From positions 1 through 64,000 of the forward strand of contig CAWJPF010000001.1 of NCBI GenBank assembly GCA_963844625.1: 64,000 bases of DNA. Direction: 5' to 3'. Positions 8,847 to 17,894 of the stretch are shown piece after piece. The number at the start of each line of letters is the position of its first letter. Position 1 is the stretch's first letter. Position numbers and translations under genes: made by a program. Origin of the DNA: Palsa-504 sp963844625 (GTDB lineage: Bacteria; Actinomycetota; Actinomycetes; Streptosporangiales; Streptosporangiaceae). The notes below the pieces were generated by a model. It searched no databases. It had not been told where the DNA came from and worked only from the letters and a program-made list of their open reading frames with translations.

Positions 8847-9104
8847 ATGGATACTCATCTAATCGCTGCAACGGCTCCAGTGGCCTTGAGTACGCAGGGT
8901 CTGGTTACTTATCTACAGGGCCTGTTCGGGCCATTGTTCCTCGGCATCGTCGGGATCGTGGCGATCTTTTTCCTCTTTACCCGCGAGATCACGCGATTCG
9001 TGCAGTTCATGGTGCTCGCCGTGGCCATCGCCGTGGTTTTCTATACGCCAAGTATCGTGCAAACGCTGGCTACTGGCATAGCGAATGCGCTCGGAGTCCA
9101 CTGA
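8847..9104 (+). CDS. Small TcpD-like membrane protein of the secretion cluster
   Basis: 85 aa with two strong membrane segments (LFGPLFLGIVGIVAIFFLF, ~27-45, and FVQFMVLAVAIAVVFYTP, ~51-68), a short charged loop TREITR between them and no other domain. Size, topology and position between tcpC-like and tcpE-like genes match TcpD-type proteins; a VirB2-like pilin role is conceivable but unproven. GGAAGGGA at 8833-8840 precedes the ATG. Base composition is lower in GC than the flanking genes. Confidence 0.65.
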   Translation: MDTHLIAATAPVALSTQGLVTYLQGLFGPLFLGIVGIVAIFFLFTREITRFVQFMVLAVAIAVVFYTPSIVQTLATGIANALGVH

Positions 9105-9134
9105 TCCCGTTCTGGCAGAAGGAGCCCGCACCTA

Positions 9135-12008
9135 GTGGATCTTCCCACTTATACGAATATCTGGCGAATAGAAAAACGGCTTTATAAGCTGTATGACTTT
9201 CGCTTGCCAGCACCTTTGCCAATCACGTGGATTGGCGTATTTGTCGGAATCACTGTTCCCTATGTAGTTTTTCTGATTGCTATTGGGATGCCGTTTAACC
9301 ACAATTTGGTATGGCTTTATGTATTGCCTCCAGGGGTGCTCACCTGGCTGACCACCCGGCCGGTAATTGAGAGTAAGCGATTGCCTGAATTGGTGAGCTC
9401 CCAGCTCCGTTATGTAGCCGAGCCGCGGACCTGGTGCCGGATGGCGCCGTTCGCGGAGAAAGACGACATCCTCGTGACGGTCCGGGTGTGGCATCTGCAT
9501 CCGCCGAAGGCCCGGCCGAAGAAGGCCAAGAGGGTCCCGGTCACGGCGAAGGCATCGGTCGTAGCTGAGGAAGTCGTAGCCGGGCAAACCGAGACCGCGA
9601 CTCAGGCGGCGGCTCCCGCGAAGGCTACGGCGCCGGTAATTGTGGCACGATCACTCAGGGGCCGCCGCACTGCCGCGCCGTCGCTGACGCCGGACCAGTC
9701 CTCGGCCTTCCAACCCGCCGTGACGCAGGCCCCCCCGGCCCGGCCTCTCATAGAGCAGGCGCCCGCGGCCCAACCCGCCGTGTCTCAGACCACCGTTCCC
9801 CCGGCAACGCAGCCGCCGTCCGCGAAGTCGGCCGCCGCTTCGCCCGCAGGACCCCGGTCAGCGCAGCCCAGTGCGTCCCCGTCACCGCAGGCTCCGCTGA
9901 GGCCTGTGCCACAGCGGGCGAAAGCCCGAGCGGAGTCCGGGGGGACCGAGGTCAAGGCAACGTGGCCGCGCAGCTCGTGGGATCGCGGGTCCAAGCCAGA
10001 GGTCCGGCCGTCCGCGCCTGGCAGCGATGAGGGTTCTGCGCATGTTCAGCGTCCTGCGTGGTATTCGCCGCGGCCCAAGAGTCAGGATGTGAGGGCCCTC
10101 GAGGTCTCGCACGACGCTGAACCAGCCACGCGCGACCCCGGCGAATCCCGCGTCAAGCCGCTCACCTCAACGTCATGGCCGTCGCTCGGGGCTGGAGCCT
10201 TCCCCATACCCGCCCCGTTCCCTGAGGCCGGCCCGTTCCCTGAGGCCGGCCCGTTCCCGGAGGCCGGCCCGTTCCCGGAGGCCGGCCCGTTTCCCGAGGC
10301 CGGCCCGTTCCCCGAGCCTGGACCCGTTCCCAAGGCGGAGTCCGCTGCGGCCGAGCCGGCCGCCGGACCAGCCGAGACGACACCTGGCCTTGCTCAGCCG
10401 CCTCAGTCACCTCCGAGATCGTCAAGGCCCCGGGCTCGCTGGTTCCTACGGGCTCAGGCAGCCCCGTCCGCTGCCCCCGCGCAGCCCGTCGCGGCCTCTG
10501 CCGCGCCGGCACCACCCACACCGGCGCCGGCATCTACGGCGCCTGCTCCAGCCGTGCCTGCTCCAGCCGTGCCCGCTGCGGCGCGTGCGGAGCCCGAGCC
10601 CGCAGCGACCCCCGCCGCCACGGCTCCGAAGGCCTCCCCCGCACGCGCACCTGAGCCCGCTGTGCCAGCGCCGCCGGCACGGCCGGCCCCGCCGGTACCA
10701 GCGATATCGCTCCTCGCTGCTCCGGTCGCCCAGGCGGAACCCGCAGCGGCGCCACCGGCCGCGGCCGAGCCCGCGCCTCCCGCGGCCGAGCCCGCGCGTC
10801 CCGAACCCGCACCCGCGATGCCTCCGCGGCCCGCATCTGCGGCACGTGCATTGGGCACGCCGGCGCCCGCGCCACCGCCGCTGGCCAAGCCAACTCCGCC
10901 GGCACGTTCGCAAGCCCCGTCCGCGCCTATGACGCCCGCCTCACCTGTAAGACCAGCCTCACCTGCAGGGCCCGTTTCACCTGTGGGGCGTCCATCCGCG
11001 GCCAGGTTCGTCGGGGTGGAACGGGAACGGCAGCTGCCGACCATCGAGCGGGCGCTGAGCGGCCCTGGCAGCCGTGGTGAGAGCAGCTGGCGACGCCAGG
11101 TGAAGGTGGTCACTGGCGGTCAGGGACCGGGCCAGCGCGACCAGGAGACGCTGGACCGGGACCGTGCCAGACTGCCGTTGATCGGTGCTCGCCGTATTGT
11201 GGTGCTCGGCTGCACGAGGGGCGCAGGGCAGACGGTTACTGCCCTGATGACCGGTCACATTTTGGCCGCGGCCCGCGGCGTTCCCGTCGCGGCGCTTGAC
11301 CTGAACCCCGGCGGCACCTCGCTCGCCGCACGCAGCATGCCGTCCGGCTCGGTCACCGCGCTGCTTGCGGAGGCGGCCAAAGACAAGGACAACGGGACCG
11401 GCTCCGAAGCCGGGACGCGACAAGCCGGGACGCGACAAGCCGGGACGCGACAAGCCGGGACGCGACAAGCCGCAGCGAGACTTGACGTGATCGCCAATCC
11501 GCCGGCGGCCGGCGGCGGTCGGCCCCTTGAGAACGATGATTACAGGCGCCTCGCCGATGTGCTGGCCGAACGGTATTCGCTGGCCATGATCGACCCGGCG
11601 CCGACGGGGCTGACGCGGGTGCTTTCAATGGCTGACCAGCTGGTGCTGGTGGCTCCGGCCAGTCCGGACGCGGCGACCTCGCTGGCCAACACGCAGCAAT
11701 GGCTGGCCGCGCACGGGTATGGCGAGCTGACCAGCCAGGCCGTCACGGTGATCAACGGGGTGAGCAGGCGGACGATGGAAGACGTGCTCAGGGCCGAATC
11801 CGCGGCCAGGGGGCGTTGCCGGGCCATCGTCCGGGTGCCGTGGGACGATCTGCTATCTGCGCGGCCGCGCACGCCGACCGCGCTACACCCGCAGACCAGG
11901 CGCGCCTATACGGCGCTGGCGGGCGTCCTGGTCGCGGGCATGGCCGCGAACCCGGCGGACCAGAGGCGCCCCGTTCCCGGAAGGAATCCTGGTGAGCACT
12001 CGGACTAA
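9135..12008 (+). CDS. TcpE domain fused through a Pro-rich linker to a ParA/MinD-like domain
   Basis: 957 aa, GTG start with AGAAGGAG at 9117-9124. Residues 1-115 are TcpE-like: a cytosolic start (RIEKRLYKLYDFRLPAPLPI), two membrane segments (~29-50 and 56-70), then ELVSSQLRYVAEPRTW. Residues ~120-660 are a Pro/Ala-rich linker that includes six PFPEAG-type repeats. Residues ~685-940 follow the SIMIBI/ParA fold: RRIVVLGCTRGAGQTVTAL (P-loop position, residues 692-700), LDLNPGG, MIDPAPTG, and a late VINGVSRRTMEDV. The lysines of the ParA P-loop (KGGxGKT) are replaced (R and Q), so ATP hydrolysis is doubtful. A 15-bp repeat adds four GTRQA units. The fusion of TcpE with a ParA-like domain is seen directly; regulating or docking the machine is inference. 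Confidence 0.7.
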   Translation: MDLPTYTNIWRIEKRLYKLYDFRLPAPLPITWIGVFVGITVPYVVFLIAIGMPFNHNLVWLYVLPPGVLTWLTTRPVIESKRLPELVSSQLRYVAEPRTWCRMAPFAEKDDILVTVRVWHLHPPKARPKKAKRVPVTAKASVVAEEVVAGQTETATQAAAPAKATAPVIVARSLRGRRTAAPSLTPDQSSAFQPAVTQAPPARPLIEQAPAAQPAVSQTTVPPATQPPSAKSAAASPAGPRSAQPSASPSPQAPLRPVPQRAKARAESGGTEVKATWPRSSWDRGSKPEVRPSAPGSDEGSAHVQRPAWYSPRPKSQDVRALEVSHDAEPATRDPGESRVKPLTSTSWPSLGAGAFPIPAPFPEAGPFPEAGPFPEAGPFPEAGPFPEAGPFPEPGPVPKAESAAAEPAAGPAETTPGLAQPPQSPPRSSRPRARWFLRAQAAPSAAPAQPVAASAAPAPPTPAPASTAPAPAVPAPAVPAAARAEPEPAATPAATAPKASPARAPEPAVPAPPARPAPPVPAISLLAAPVAQAEPAAAPPAAAEPAPPAAEPARPEPAPAMPPRPASAARALGTPAPAPPPLAKPTPPARSQAPSAPMTPASPVRPASPAGPVSPVGRPSAARFVGVERERQLPTIERALSGPGSRGESSWRRQVKVVTGGQGPGQRDQETLDRDRARLPLIGARRIVVLGCTRGAGQTVTALMTGHILAAARGVPVAALDLNPGGTSLAARSMPSGSVTALLAEAAKDKDNGTGSEAGTRQAGTRQAGTRQAGTRQAAARLDVIANPPAAGGGRPLENDDYRRLADVLAERYSLAMIDPAPTGLTRVLSMADQLVLVAPASPDAATSLANTQQWLAAHGYGELTSQAVTVINGVSRRTMEDVLRAESAARGRCRAIVRVPWDDLLSARPRTPTALHPQTRRAYTALAGVLVAGMAANPADQRRPVPGRNPGEHSD
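10215..10322 (+). repeat. 18-bp tandem repeat, six copies
   Basis: Six consecutive 18-bp units of the type CCGTTCCCTGAGGCCGGC, the last one diverged, encoding PFPEAG repeats in the linker of the TcpE-ParA fusion. In-frame unit length means copy number can change without breaking the gene. Confidence 0.95.
11412..11471 (+). repeat. 15-bp tandem repeat, four copies
   Basis: Four perfect copies of GGGACGCGACAAGCC encoding GTRQA, inserted in the ParA-like domain of the fusion protein between its first and middle motifs. Confidence 0.95.
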
Positions 12009-14529
12009 GGGGTCTAAGGGTTCCAGGGGCCGCGCCCGGATGGGCATCAGGTATTTCGACGATCGCGTCCTGCTCACGGACACCCACGCGTGGGCTTACT
12101 ACCGGTTTCCTTCGGTCTCGTACGAGTTCACGACGCCAGAGGAGCGGGAAGCGCTGGCGACAAACATCACCGTCGCGCTGGCCGCGATCAGGATGCCGGA
12201 CGCCGAGGTCCACCTGCGCATCGCGCACCGGTCTTACCCGGCGCACGCGTGGGCGACCGGGCTGGACGAGACCTCGGACGGGGGCCCGGGCTGGCGAGAG
12301 TACCTGGAGCAGACCTACCAGCACGTCTGGGCGAAGGATTTCTGGGCCAAGGAGGTCTACCTCGGGGTCAGGCTCGGTCAGCGCGGGGTGCGCGCCCAGT
12401 TGTCTGGCGGCGTGCTGTCTCAGTTCCGCGGCGTTTACGCGCGGGGCGAGCATGGGCTGGGGCTCGACGATGAGGCGGTGGGGCCGCCGGAGATCGCCAA
12501 GTGGACGGAATCGGCCGAGCGGCTCGGCCGGGCGCTGAACGCGAGCGCGCTGGCCGCTCGGCATGCGACCTCCGGTGAGATCGCCTGGCTGGTCAGGCAC
12601 ACGCTGATGGCGACGGCGGATGAACCGCTGCCGTCCGCGACCAAGCGCAGGAGATGGGGCTCCGGGGAGATCGACATGCTCTTCGAGGGGCAGATCCATA
12701 ACGGCCGTACCTTGCTGTGCCTGGAGCACATGTCAGGGGAGTCGTATGCCGCTTTCATCTCTTTTGCGCGTTTCCCTGATTTGATGTCTTTCCCGGACGG
12801 TGAACCCTGGCTGCATTTTGCCGATTCGCTGCCGTTCCCGGTCGAAATCAGCTCCCGGATGAAACTCATTCCGCCGGCGAAGGCGAGCAAGGACGTCAGC
12901 CGCAGGCTCGCGCACGCGCGTGATATGGACGCGCATATTCGCGAGGCCGGCGCGGAGGCGCCCATTGCCCTGGCCGAGCAGATCGCCGCAGCCCGGATGC
13001 TCGAGCACGGCATCACCAAGGAACGCCTGCCGTTTGTATACGGCTGGCATCGCCTGATTGTGGCGGCCCCGACGAGAGAACTGTGCGTCCGCAGGGTGGA
13101 GGCGGTCGTCGAGCATTACCGCGATATCGGAATCGACATGGTCAACTCGACGGGTGATCAGTTCTCGCTGCTGTGCGAATCGCTGCCTGGTGACCGGATT
13201 CGGCTGAACTCATATGTGCAGCGGCAGCCGCTTTACACCATCGCCGGCGGAATGCCGACCGCGACAGTGGAACTCGGCGACCGGGTCGACGCGGGGGCTG
13301 GGTGGATCGGGCCGTATATCGGCGAGACCCTCGGCCGGGCGCGTTCTATCGTGCATTTCGATCCGCTGGTCGCGGCCGCGCGTAACCGGCCCACCGCGAT
13401 TGCTATCACTGGCGAGCCCGGCGCGGGGAAGACGACGCTGGCCATGCTGCTGATTTACCAGCTGGCGCTGCGTGGCGCGACCGTGGCGGTGATCGACCCG
13501 AAGGGGGACGCGGAGTCACTGGTGGAGTACCTGCGGATGCAGGGCAGGAAGGCGCGGGTGCTGCCGCTCGGCGCGGCCGCGCCCGGGTTGCTTGATCCGT
13601 TCTCGTTCGGCGTCGACCTGGCCGAGAAGCGGACGATGGCCACGGAAACGCTCCGGCTGCTGCTGCCGAGGATGAGCGAGGAACGGGAGAGCGCCATGAT
13701 CCAGGCTGTCGGCGCGGTGGCCGGGACCGAACGGCCCAGCCTCGGCAAGGTCATCACGCACCTAGAGGAGGCTGACGATGCCGCCTGGAAGAACACCGGC
13801 GCGGTCATGCGGTCGATTTCGGAGATGCGGCTGGCCCGGTTGTGCTTCGCCCCGTCGGTGGGCCAGCAGATCGACGCGGAAGGCTGGACCACGGTCTTCA
13901 CGCTGGCCGGGCTCACGCTGCCGGATACCACCACCAGCCGCGACGACTACTCATACGAGCAGCGGCTCTCGGTCGCCCTGCTGTACCTGGTATCCCAGTT
14001 CGCCAGGAAGCTGCTGAACGGTATCGACCGGACCGCGGCCAAGGCCATCTTCCTGGACGAGGCGTGGGCGATCACGTCTACCCCCGAGGGCGCCAAGCTG
14101 GTGCCCGAGGTGTCGCGGATGGGCCGCTCGCGGAACACCTCGCTGATCCTGGTCTCGCAGAACGCCGGTGACCTGCTGAACGAGCAAGTCACCAACTGTC
14201 TCTCGTCCGTGTTCGCGTTCCGGTCGACCGAGCGCGGTGAGGTGGCCAACGTGATGTCGCTGCTCGGGGTGGCCCCGTCAGACGAGCACAAGGCCGTGCT
14301 GCGCTCGCTCGGCAACGGCGAGTGCATCTTCCGGGATCTGGATGACCGGGCCGGGCGGATCGGGATCAACCTGGTCTCCGACGAGCTGAGGGATTGGATC
14401 GACACCAATCCCACCCGGGCCAGGAGCCAGCCGGCCCGCAGCGTGGCCGCGCCGCCCGTAGCGGCCGAAGGCCCGCCGGCGGCGGGCACCTCCGCGATCA
14501 GCCCGCAAGCGGCCGAAGCGTCGTCCTAG
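11992..14529 (+). CDS. VirB4/TcpF-like secretion ATPase
   Basis: 845 aa, cytosolic motor of the type IV secretion system. The N-terminal ~370 residues match the VirB4 N-terminal region; the C-terminal part is a RecA-like AAA domain with Walker A GEPGAGKTTL (about residues 474-483), VIDPKGDAESL (strand after Walker A), Walker B KAIFLDEAW (about 684-692) and the arginine-rich segment EVSRMGRSRNTSLILVSQNAGDL. All catalytic motifs are intact, in contrast to the ParA-like domain upstream. The GTG at 11992 overlaps the upstream gene by 17 bp, so the two are translationally linked. It has no TcpA/VirD4 features (no N-terminal membrane segments), so it is not the coupling protein. Confidence 0.85.
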   Translation: MSTRTKGSKGSRGRARMGIRYFDDRVLLTDTHAWAYYRFPSVSYEFTTPEEREALATNITVALAAIRMPDAEVHLRIAHRSYPAHAWATGLDETSDGGPGWREYLEQTYQHVWAKDFWAKEVYLGVRLGQRGVRAQLSGGVLSQFRGVYARGEHGLGLDDEAVGPPEIAKWTESAERLGRALNASALAARHATSGEIAWLVRHTLMATADEPLPSATKRRRWGSGEIDMLFEGQIHNGRTLLCLEHMSGESYAAFISFARFPDLMSFPDGEPWLHFADSLPFPVEISSRMKLIPPAKASKDVSRRLAHARDMDAHIREAGAEAPIALAEQIAAARMLEHGITKERLPFVYGWHRLIVAAPTRELCVRRVEAVVEHYRDIGIDMVNSTGDQFSLLCESLPGDRIRLNSYVQRQPLYTIAGGMPTATVELGDRVDAGAGWIGPYIGETLGRARSIVHFDPLVAAARNRPTAIAITGEPGAGKTTLAMLLIYQLALRGATVAVIDPKGDAESLVEYLRMQGRKARVLPLGAAAPGLLDPFSFGVDLAEKRTMATETLRLLLPRMSEERESAMIQAVGAVAGTERPSLGKVITHLEEADDAAWKNTGAVMRSISEMRLARLCFAPSVGQQIDAEGWTTVFTLAGLTLPDTTTSRDDYSYEQRLSVALLYLVSQFARKLLNGIDRTAAKAIFLDEAWAITSTPEGAKLVPEVSRMGRSRNTSLILVSQNAGDLLNEQVTNCLSSVFAFRSTERGEVANVMSLLGVAPSDEHKAVLRSLGNGECIFRDLDDRAGRIGINLVSDELRDWIDTNPTRARSQPARSVAAPPVAAEGPPAAGTSAISPQAAEASS

Positions 14530-14555
14530 CAGAGCAGAACCAGGAGCTCCCCCTG

Positions 14556-17228
14556 ATGACTACCTCGCTTGCCCCGCTCAAGCCTCGCTCGCGGGACCGT
14601 GCTGGCCGCGGGTCGATCGCGCGCTGGGTCATCCGGGTGCTCCTGCTTGCGGCGGCCATGCTCACCATCGCCACCCCCGCCCTGGCGGCGACCAACGCGA
14701 CCCCGACCACCACCGCCACGTCCGCCAGCGCCACCGCCACGTCCGCCAGCGCCACCGCCGCGACGCCAGTTCACGCCACGACCACCGCCGTAGTCACGCC
14801 GGCCCTGCCGGGCGGGGTCTGCCAGGTGCCGGGCATCGGTGATATCGGCGGGCTGGTCGGGCTGTGCAACCAGGGCTCGAGCGGGCTGGTCGGCGACCTG
14901 AACAACATCTGCGAACCGTCGCTGCCGCAGCCTGAGCAGGCTACCGGCGGCATCGACTCGATGATCGAGCCGCCGGCCGCGGCCGCCAGCGGCAAGACGC
15001 TGTACGACAACTACGGGATCGCCGGCCAGTTCTGGGCCGCCCATGGCCTGCAGTGTTCCGATATGACCTCGCTGATAGGAAACAACGTCGCCGGCATGGT
15101 CTTCGACGCGGCGAAGGCCATGGACCGGGTGACGATCACGGTCTACCAGTCGGCGGCGGGCAACAACATCCTCACCTGGCTGCAGAACGCCGCGGACCGC
15201 CTGATCAGCGCGCTCGGCAACGCCATCTACTTCCCCTACCTGGCCCCGGTGGTCATCCTGGGCGCGATCTGGCTGGCCTGGCAGGGCCTGATCCGCAAGC
15301 GCGCGACCCGTACCATCGAGGGCACGCTGTGGATGGTGGTGGCCTGCGTGGCCGCCATCGCGCTGATCGGCAGGCCCGCGGACTTCACCGGGGTGGGGAC
15401 CGCCGTCTCTAACGGCACCACGCAGGTGCTCAACACCGCGTTCTCCAAGCTGCCCGCCCCGACCAGCAGTAACTGCCTGCCGGTACAGGCGGGAGACCCG
15501 CAGAGCGTCACCGGCAACTACGCCTTCACCTCGGGCAACGGCCTGGTGGACCAGAACGCCAACGAACTATGGTCGGTCCTGGTCTGCAAGCCCTGGCTGT
15601 GGGGTGAGCTCGGCACCACGGCGTACAACCCGCCGGGCAGCGGCAACCCGACGATCGTGAACACCTACGGCAGGCAACTGCTGTGGTCGCAGGCGATCGC
15701 GGCCAACGAGACCCCCTCCAACGCGCTGATCCAGGCCAAGCAGTCGACCTACACCGGCATCGCGAACTCCATCCAGCAGAACGATCCCGCCGTCTACCCG
15801 CTGTTCCAAGGCAACCAGTGGACCACCCGGCTGGAGATCGCCTTCGCCGCGGTGTTCGCCGCGCTGGTGGCCGGCCTGCTTATCTTGCTGATCGCGCTGA
15901 CGCTGATCGTGCTCAAGCTCGGCTTCCTGCTGCTGCTTATCGCCGGGCCGTTCTTCCTGATCATCGGGACACATCCGGGGTTCGGCCGGGTCATCGCAAT
16001 CCGCTGGTTCGAGATGCTGGTAGGCGTCTTGATGAAACAGGTCGCGATCGCGATCGTGCTGAGCGTGCTGCTCTACTCCTACTCGCTCATCATGGGGACC
16101 GCGGATACGGTCCTGCCCTGGGCGCTGAAGATCCTGATGATCGCGCTGGTCACGGTGGCCGTATTCATCTATCGCAAGCCGTTCCAGCACCTGTTCTCCG
16201 CGGTCGGATACGGCACGATCGGCTCGCAGGAGCGGGCCGAGTACAGCTTGCGCGAGGCGGGCGCCACGTTCCGCCGGTCGACGCTGGACGCCGCGACCGT
16301 GGCCGTCCCAGGCGTGGCGGGCTACCGGGCCGCCCGGTGGGCCCGCCGCAACCCCGGCCAGGCCGCGGCGCTGGCCGCGGGCGTGGCCAGCGGTGCGGGC
16401 GCTGCCGCCGGGGTGGCGGCCGCGACCGACGCCGCGACGACGGCAGGCAGCGTTGCGAGTCCGTCGAGCGACGCGTACGCGTCACGGTTCCGGCCCGACG
16501 CGCCGCCGCCGGCCGACGGCGAAGGCGAAGGCCAGGCCAGCTCGGGCTCCCGCCGGGTCGTCAGCGGGGTCAGTGGGTCGGGCCCGGCGCGGACCAGGAA
16601 CCTGCCCGAGGCGGACAGCGGCACCGCGCGCGTCGCCCCGCCGCTGGACCTGCCACCGCGGTCACGCGGATCGGCCGGAAGTAACGGATCGGCTTCCGGC
16701 TGGTCGCGTGGCGCCGGCCGTTCGGCGGCGGGCGGCGCTGCAGCGGCGAGCGGCGCTGCAGCGGCGAGCGGCGCTGCAAGCTCGCGCAGCCGGGCCACAG
16801 CCGCTGGACCCGCGGGGGGATCGCGGGCCCCGGTGCGGTCGGGCAGCCCGGGATCCGCGCCGCCGATCACCGGGGGCGGCTCCCGGCCCCAGGGCCCTGC
16901 CCTGCCCCAGGTCCCGGCCCGGTCCCAGAGCCCGGCCCGGTCCCAGAGCCCGGCCCGGTCCCAGAGCCCGGCCCGGTCCCAGAGCCCAGCCCGGTCCGAG
17001 GGCCCGGCCTGGCCGTCGAGCGGATGGCCCGCCGCCACCGCCCGGCAGCGCTCGGCCGCGGCGCCGAAGCCGAACCCGCCCGCTCCGCCGCCCGCCGAGC
17101 CCGCCAGCGGCGGCAAGCCCGCCAGCGGCGGCAAGCCCGCCAGCGGCGGCAAGCCCGCCAGCGGCGGCGCCCAGGATGAACCGGCCGCGACGCCATTCTG
17201 GCTGCGTCCGATACGGCGGGACAAGTAG
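14556..17228 (+). CDS. VirB6/TrbL-like polytopic channel protein
   Basis: 890 aa, ATG preceded by AGGAG (14542-14546). A signal peptide (residues 1-45, core VIRVLLLAAAMLTIATPALA) is followed by an extracytoplasmic Thr/Ala-rich stretch, then at least five membrane segments between about residues 225 and 550 (PYLAPVVILGAIWLAW, LWMVVACVAAIALIG, a long hydrophobic double span near 425-475, VAIAIVLSVLLYSYSLI, ILMIALVTVAVFIY) and a ~320-residue cytosolic Ala/Pro/Ser-rich tail. This matches TcpH/VirB6-type inner-membrane channel proteins. The tail carries several short in-frame DNA repeats (SQSPAR and GGKPAS units). Confidence 0.7.
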   Translation: MTTSLAPLKPRSRDRAGRGSIARWVIRVLLLAAAMLTIATPALAATNATPTTTATSASATATSASATAATPVHATTTAVVTPALPGGVCQVPGIGDIGGLVGLCNQGSSGLVGDLNNICEPSLPQPEQATGGIDSMIEPPAAAASGKTLYDNYGIAGQFWAAHGLQCSDMTSLIGNNVAGMVFDAAKAMDRVTITVYQSAAGNNILTWLQNAADRLISALGNAIYFPYLAPVVILGAIWLAWQGLIRKRATRTIEGTLWMVVACVAAIALIGRPADFTGVGTAVSNGTTQVLNTAFSKLPAPTSSNCLPVQAGDPQSVTGNYAFTSGNGLVDQNANELWSVLVCKPWLWGELGTTAYNPPGSGNPTIVNTYGRQLLWSQAIAANETPSNALIQAKQSTYTGIANSIQQNDPAVYPLFQGNQWTTRLEIAFAAVFAALVAGLLILLIALTLIVLKLGFLLLLIAGPFFLIIGTHPGFGRVIAIRWFEMLVGVLMKQVAIAIVLSVLLYSYSLIMGTADTVLPWALKILMIALVTVAVFIYRKPFQHLFSAVGYGTIGSQERAEYSLREAGATFRRSTLDAATVAVPGVAGYRAARWARRNPGQAAALAAGVASGAGAAAGVAAATDAATTAGSVASPSSDAYASRFRPDAPPPADGEGEGQASSGSRRVVSGVSGSGPARTRNLPEADSGTARVAPPLDLPPRSRGSAGSNGSASGWSRGAGRSAAGGAAAASGAAAASGAASSRSRATAAGPAGGSRAPVRSGSPGSAPPITGGGSRPQGPALPQVPARSQSPARSQSPARSQSPARSQSPARSEGPAWPSSGWPAATARQRSAAAPKPNPPAPPPAEPASGGKPASGGKPASGGKPASGGAQDEPAATPFWLRPIRRDK
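16920..17009 (+). repeat. 18-bp tandem repeat, five copies
   Basis: Units of CGGTCCCAGAGCCCGGCC, the last two diverged, encode the SQSPAR repeats in the cytosolic tail of the VirB6-like protein. A second 18-bp array encoding GGKPAS follows at about 17100-17170. Confidence 0.9.
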
Positions 17229-17240
17229 CAGGCGGTCACC

Positions 17241-17894
17241 GTGGATCTCAGTCCTGCCCAGCAGAAGCTGGTCTTCGCCCTCATCGTGGTGGTCCTGGCC
17301 GCCCTCGGCTACTGGCTCATCCTGCCGAAGCTGACCCACTCGCACGCACCGAGCGCGGCCACGTCGCCGACCGCGAGCGCGGCCACGTCGCCGAGCGCGA
17401 TCGCGACCACGCCCGTCTCGGCGCCGAGCACGGAAGCTCCAGCCCCCGCGGTGACGACCTCGCCCGGCGCCGTGAACATCTACTCCTGGCTGCCGTTCAC
17501 CCAGCAGGAGCTGGCCGACGCCGCCGCGGTGACGGTGAAGTTCAGCGTCGCCTACAACACCTACACCTACACCGAGAACGCGGCCGCGTACGTGGCCCAG
17601 ATGAACGGGCTGATCACCGGGCAGCTGGCCACGACCTTGCAGACCTCGTACGACACGCCCGGGGTAGCCCAGCTCAGGAAGAGCCAGCAGCAGGTCTCCA
17701 CCGGAACGGCGGTGATCAACTCACTGCGGGCATTCGGCTCCTCCAGCCTGACGTTCATCGTCAACACAGGACAGCGGCTGGTCAGCTCGCGCGGCACCAC
17801 CCACGGCACCGCGCAGTACGCGGTCACCGTCACCGGCTCGGGCAGCAGCTGGCAGGTTAACGACATCGAGCTGTCGAACGCCGGTAATACATGA
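17241..17894 (+). CDS. Second VirB8/TcpC-like single-pass membrane protein
   Basis: 217 aa, GTG start. One N-terminal membrane anchor (LVFALIVVVLAALGYWLIL, ~10-28), a Ser/Thr/Pro/Ala linker, and an extracytoplasmic domain from ~78. That domain starts with a helix (WLPFTQQELADAAAVTVKFSVAYNTYTY) and ends in strands (GTAQYAVTVTGSGSSWQVNDIELS), the layout of NTF2-like VirB8 domains. No close named family is recognised. It lies 12 bp after the VirB6-like gene and overlaps the next start codon by 4 bp (ATGA). Confidence 0.6.
   Translation: MDLSPAQQKLVFALIVVVLAALGYWLILPKLTHSHAPSAATSPTASAATSPSAIATTPVSAPSTEAPAPAVTTSPGAVNIYSWLPFTQQELADAAAVTVKFSVAYNTYTYTENAAAYVAQMNGLITGQLATTLQTSYDTPGVAQLRKSQQQVSTGTAVINSLRAFGSSSLTFIVNTGQRLVSSRGTTHGTAQYAVTVTGSGSSWQVNDIELSNAGNT

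Noticed and set aside
8536..8862. Possible gene between tcpC-like and tcpD-like genes
   Set aside because: No motif, Arg/Pro-rich, and it overruns the well-supported start at 8847.
10215..10322. CRISPR-like regular repeats
   Set aside because: 18-bp units are directly adjacent with no spacers and encode PFPEAG repeats in frame.
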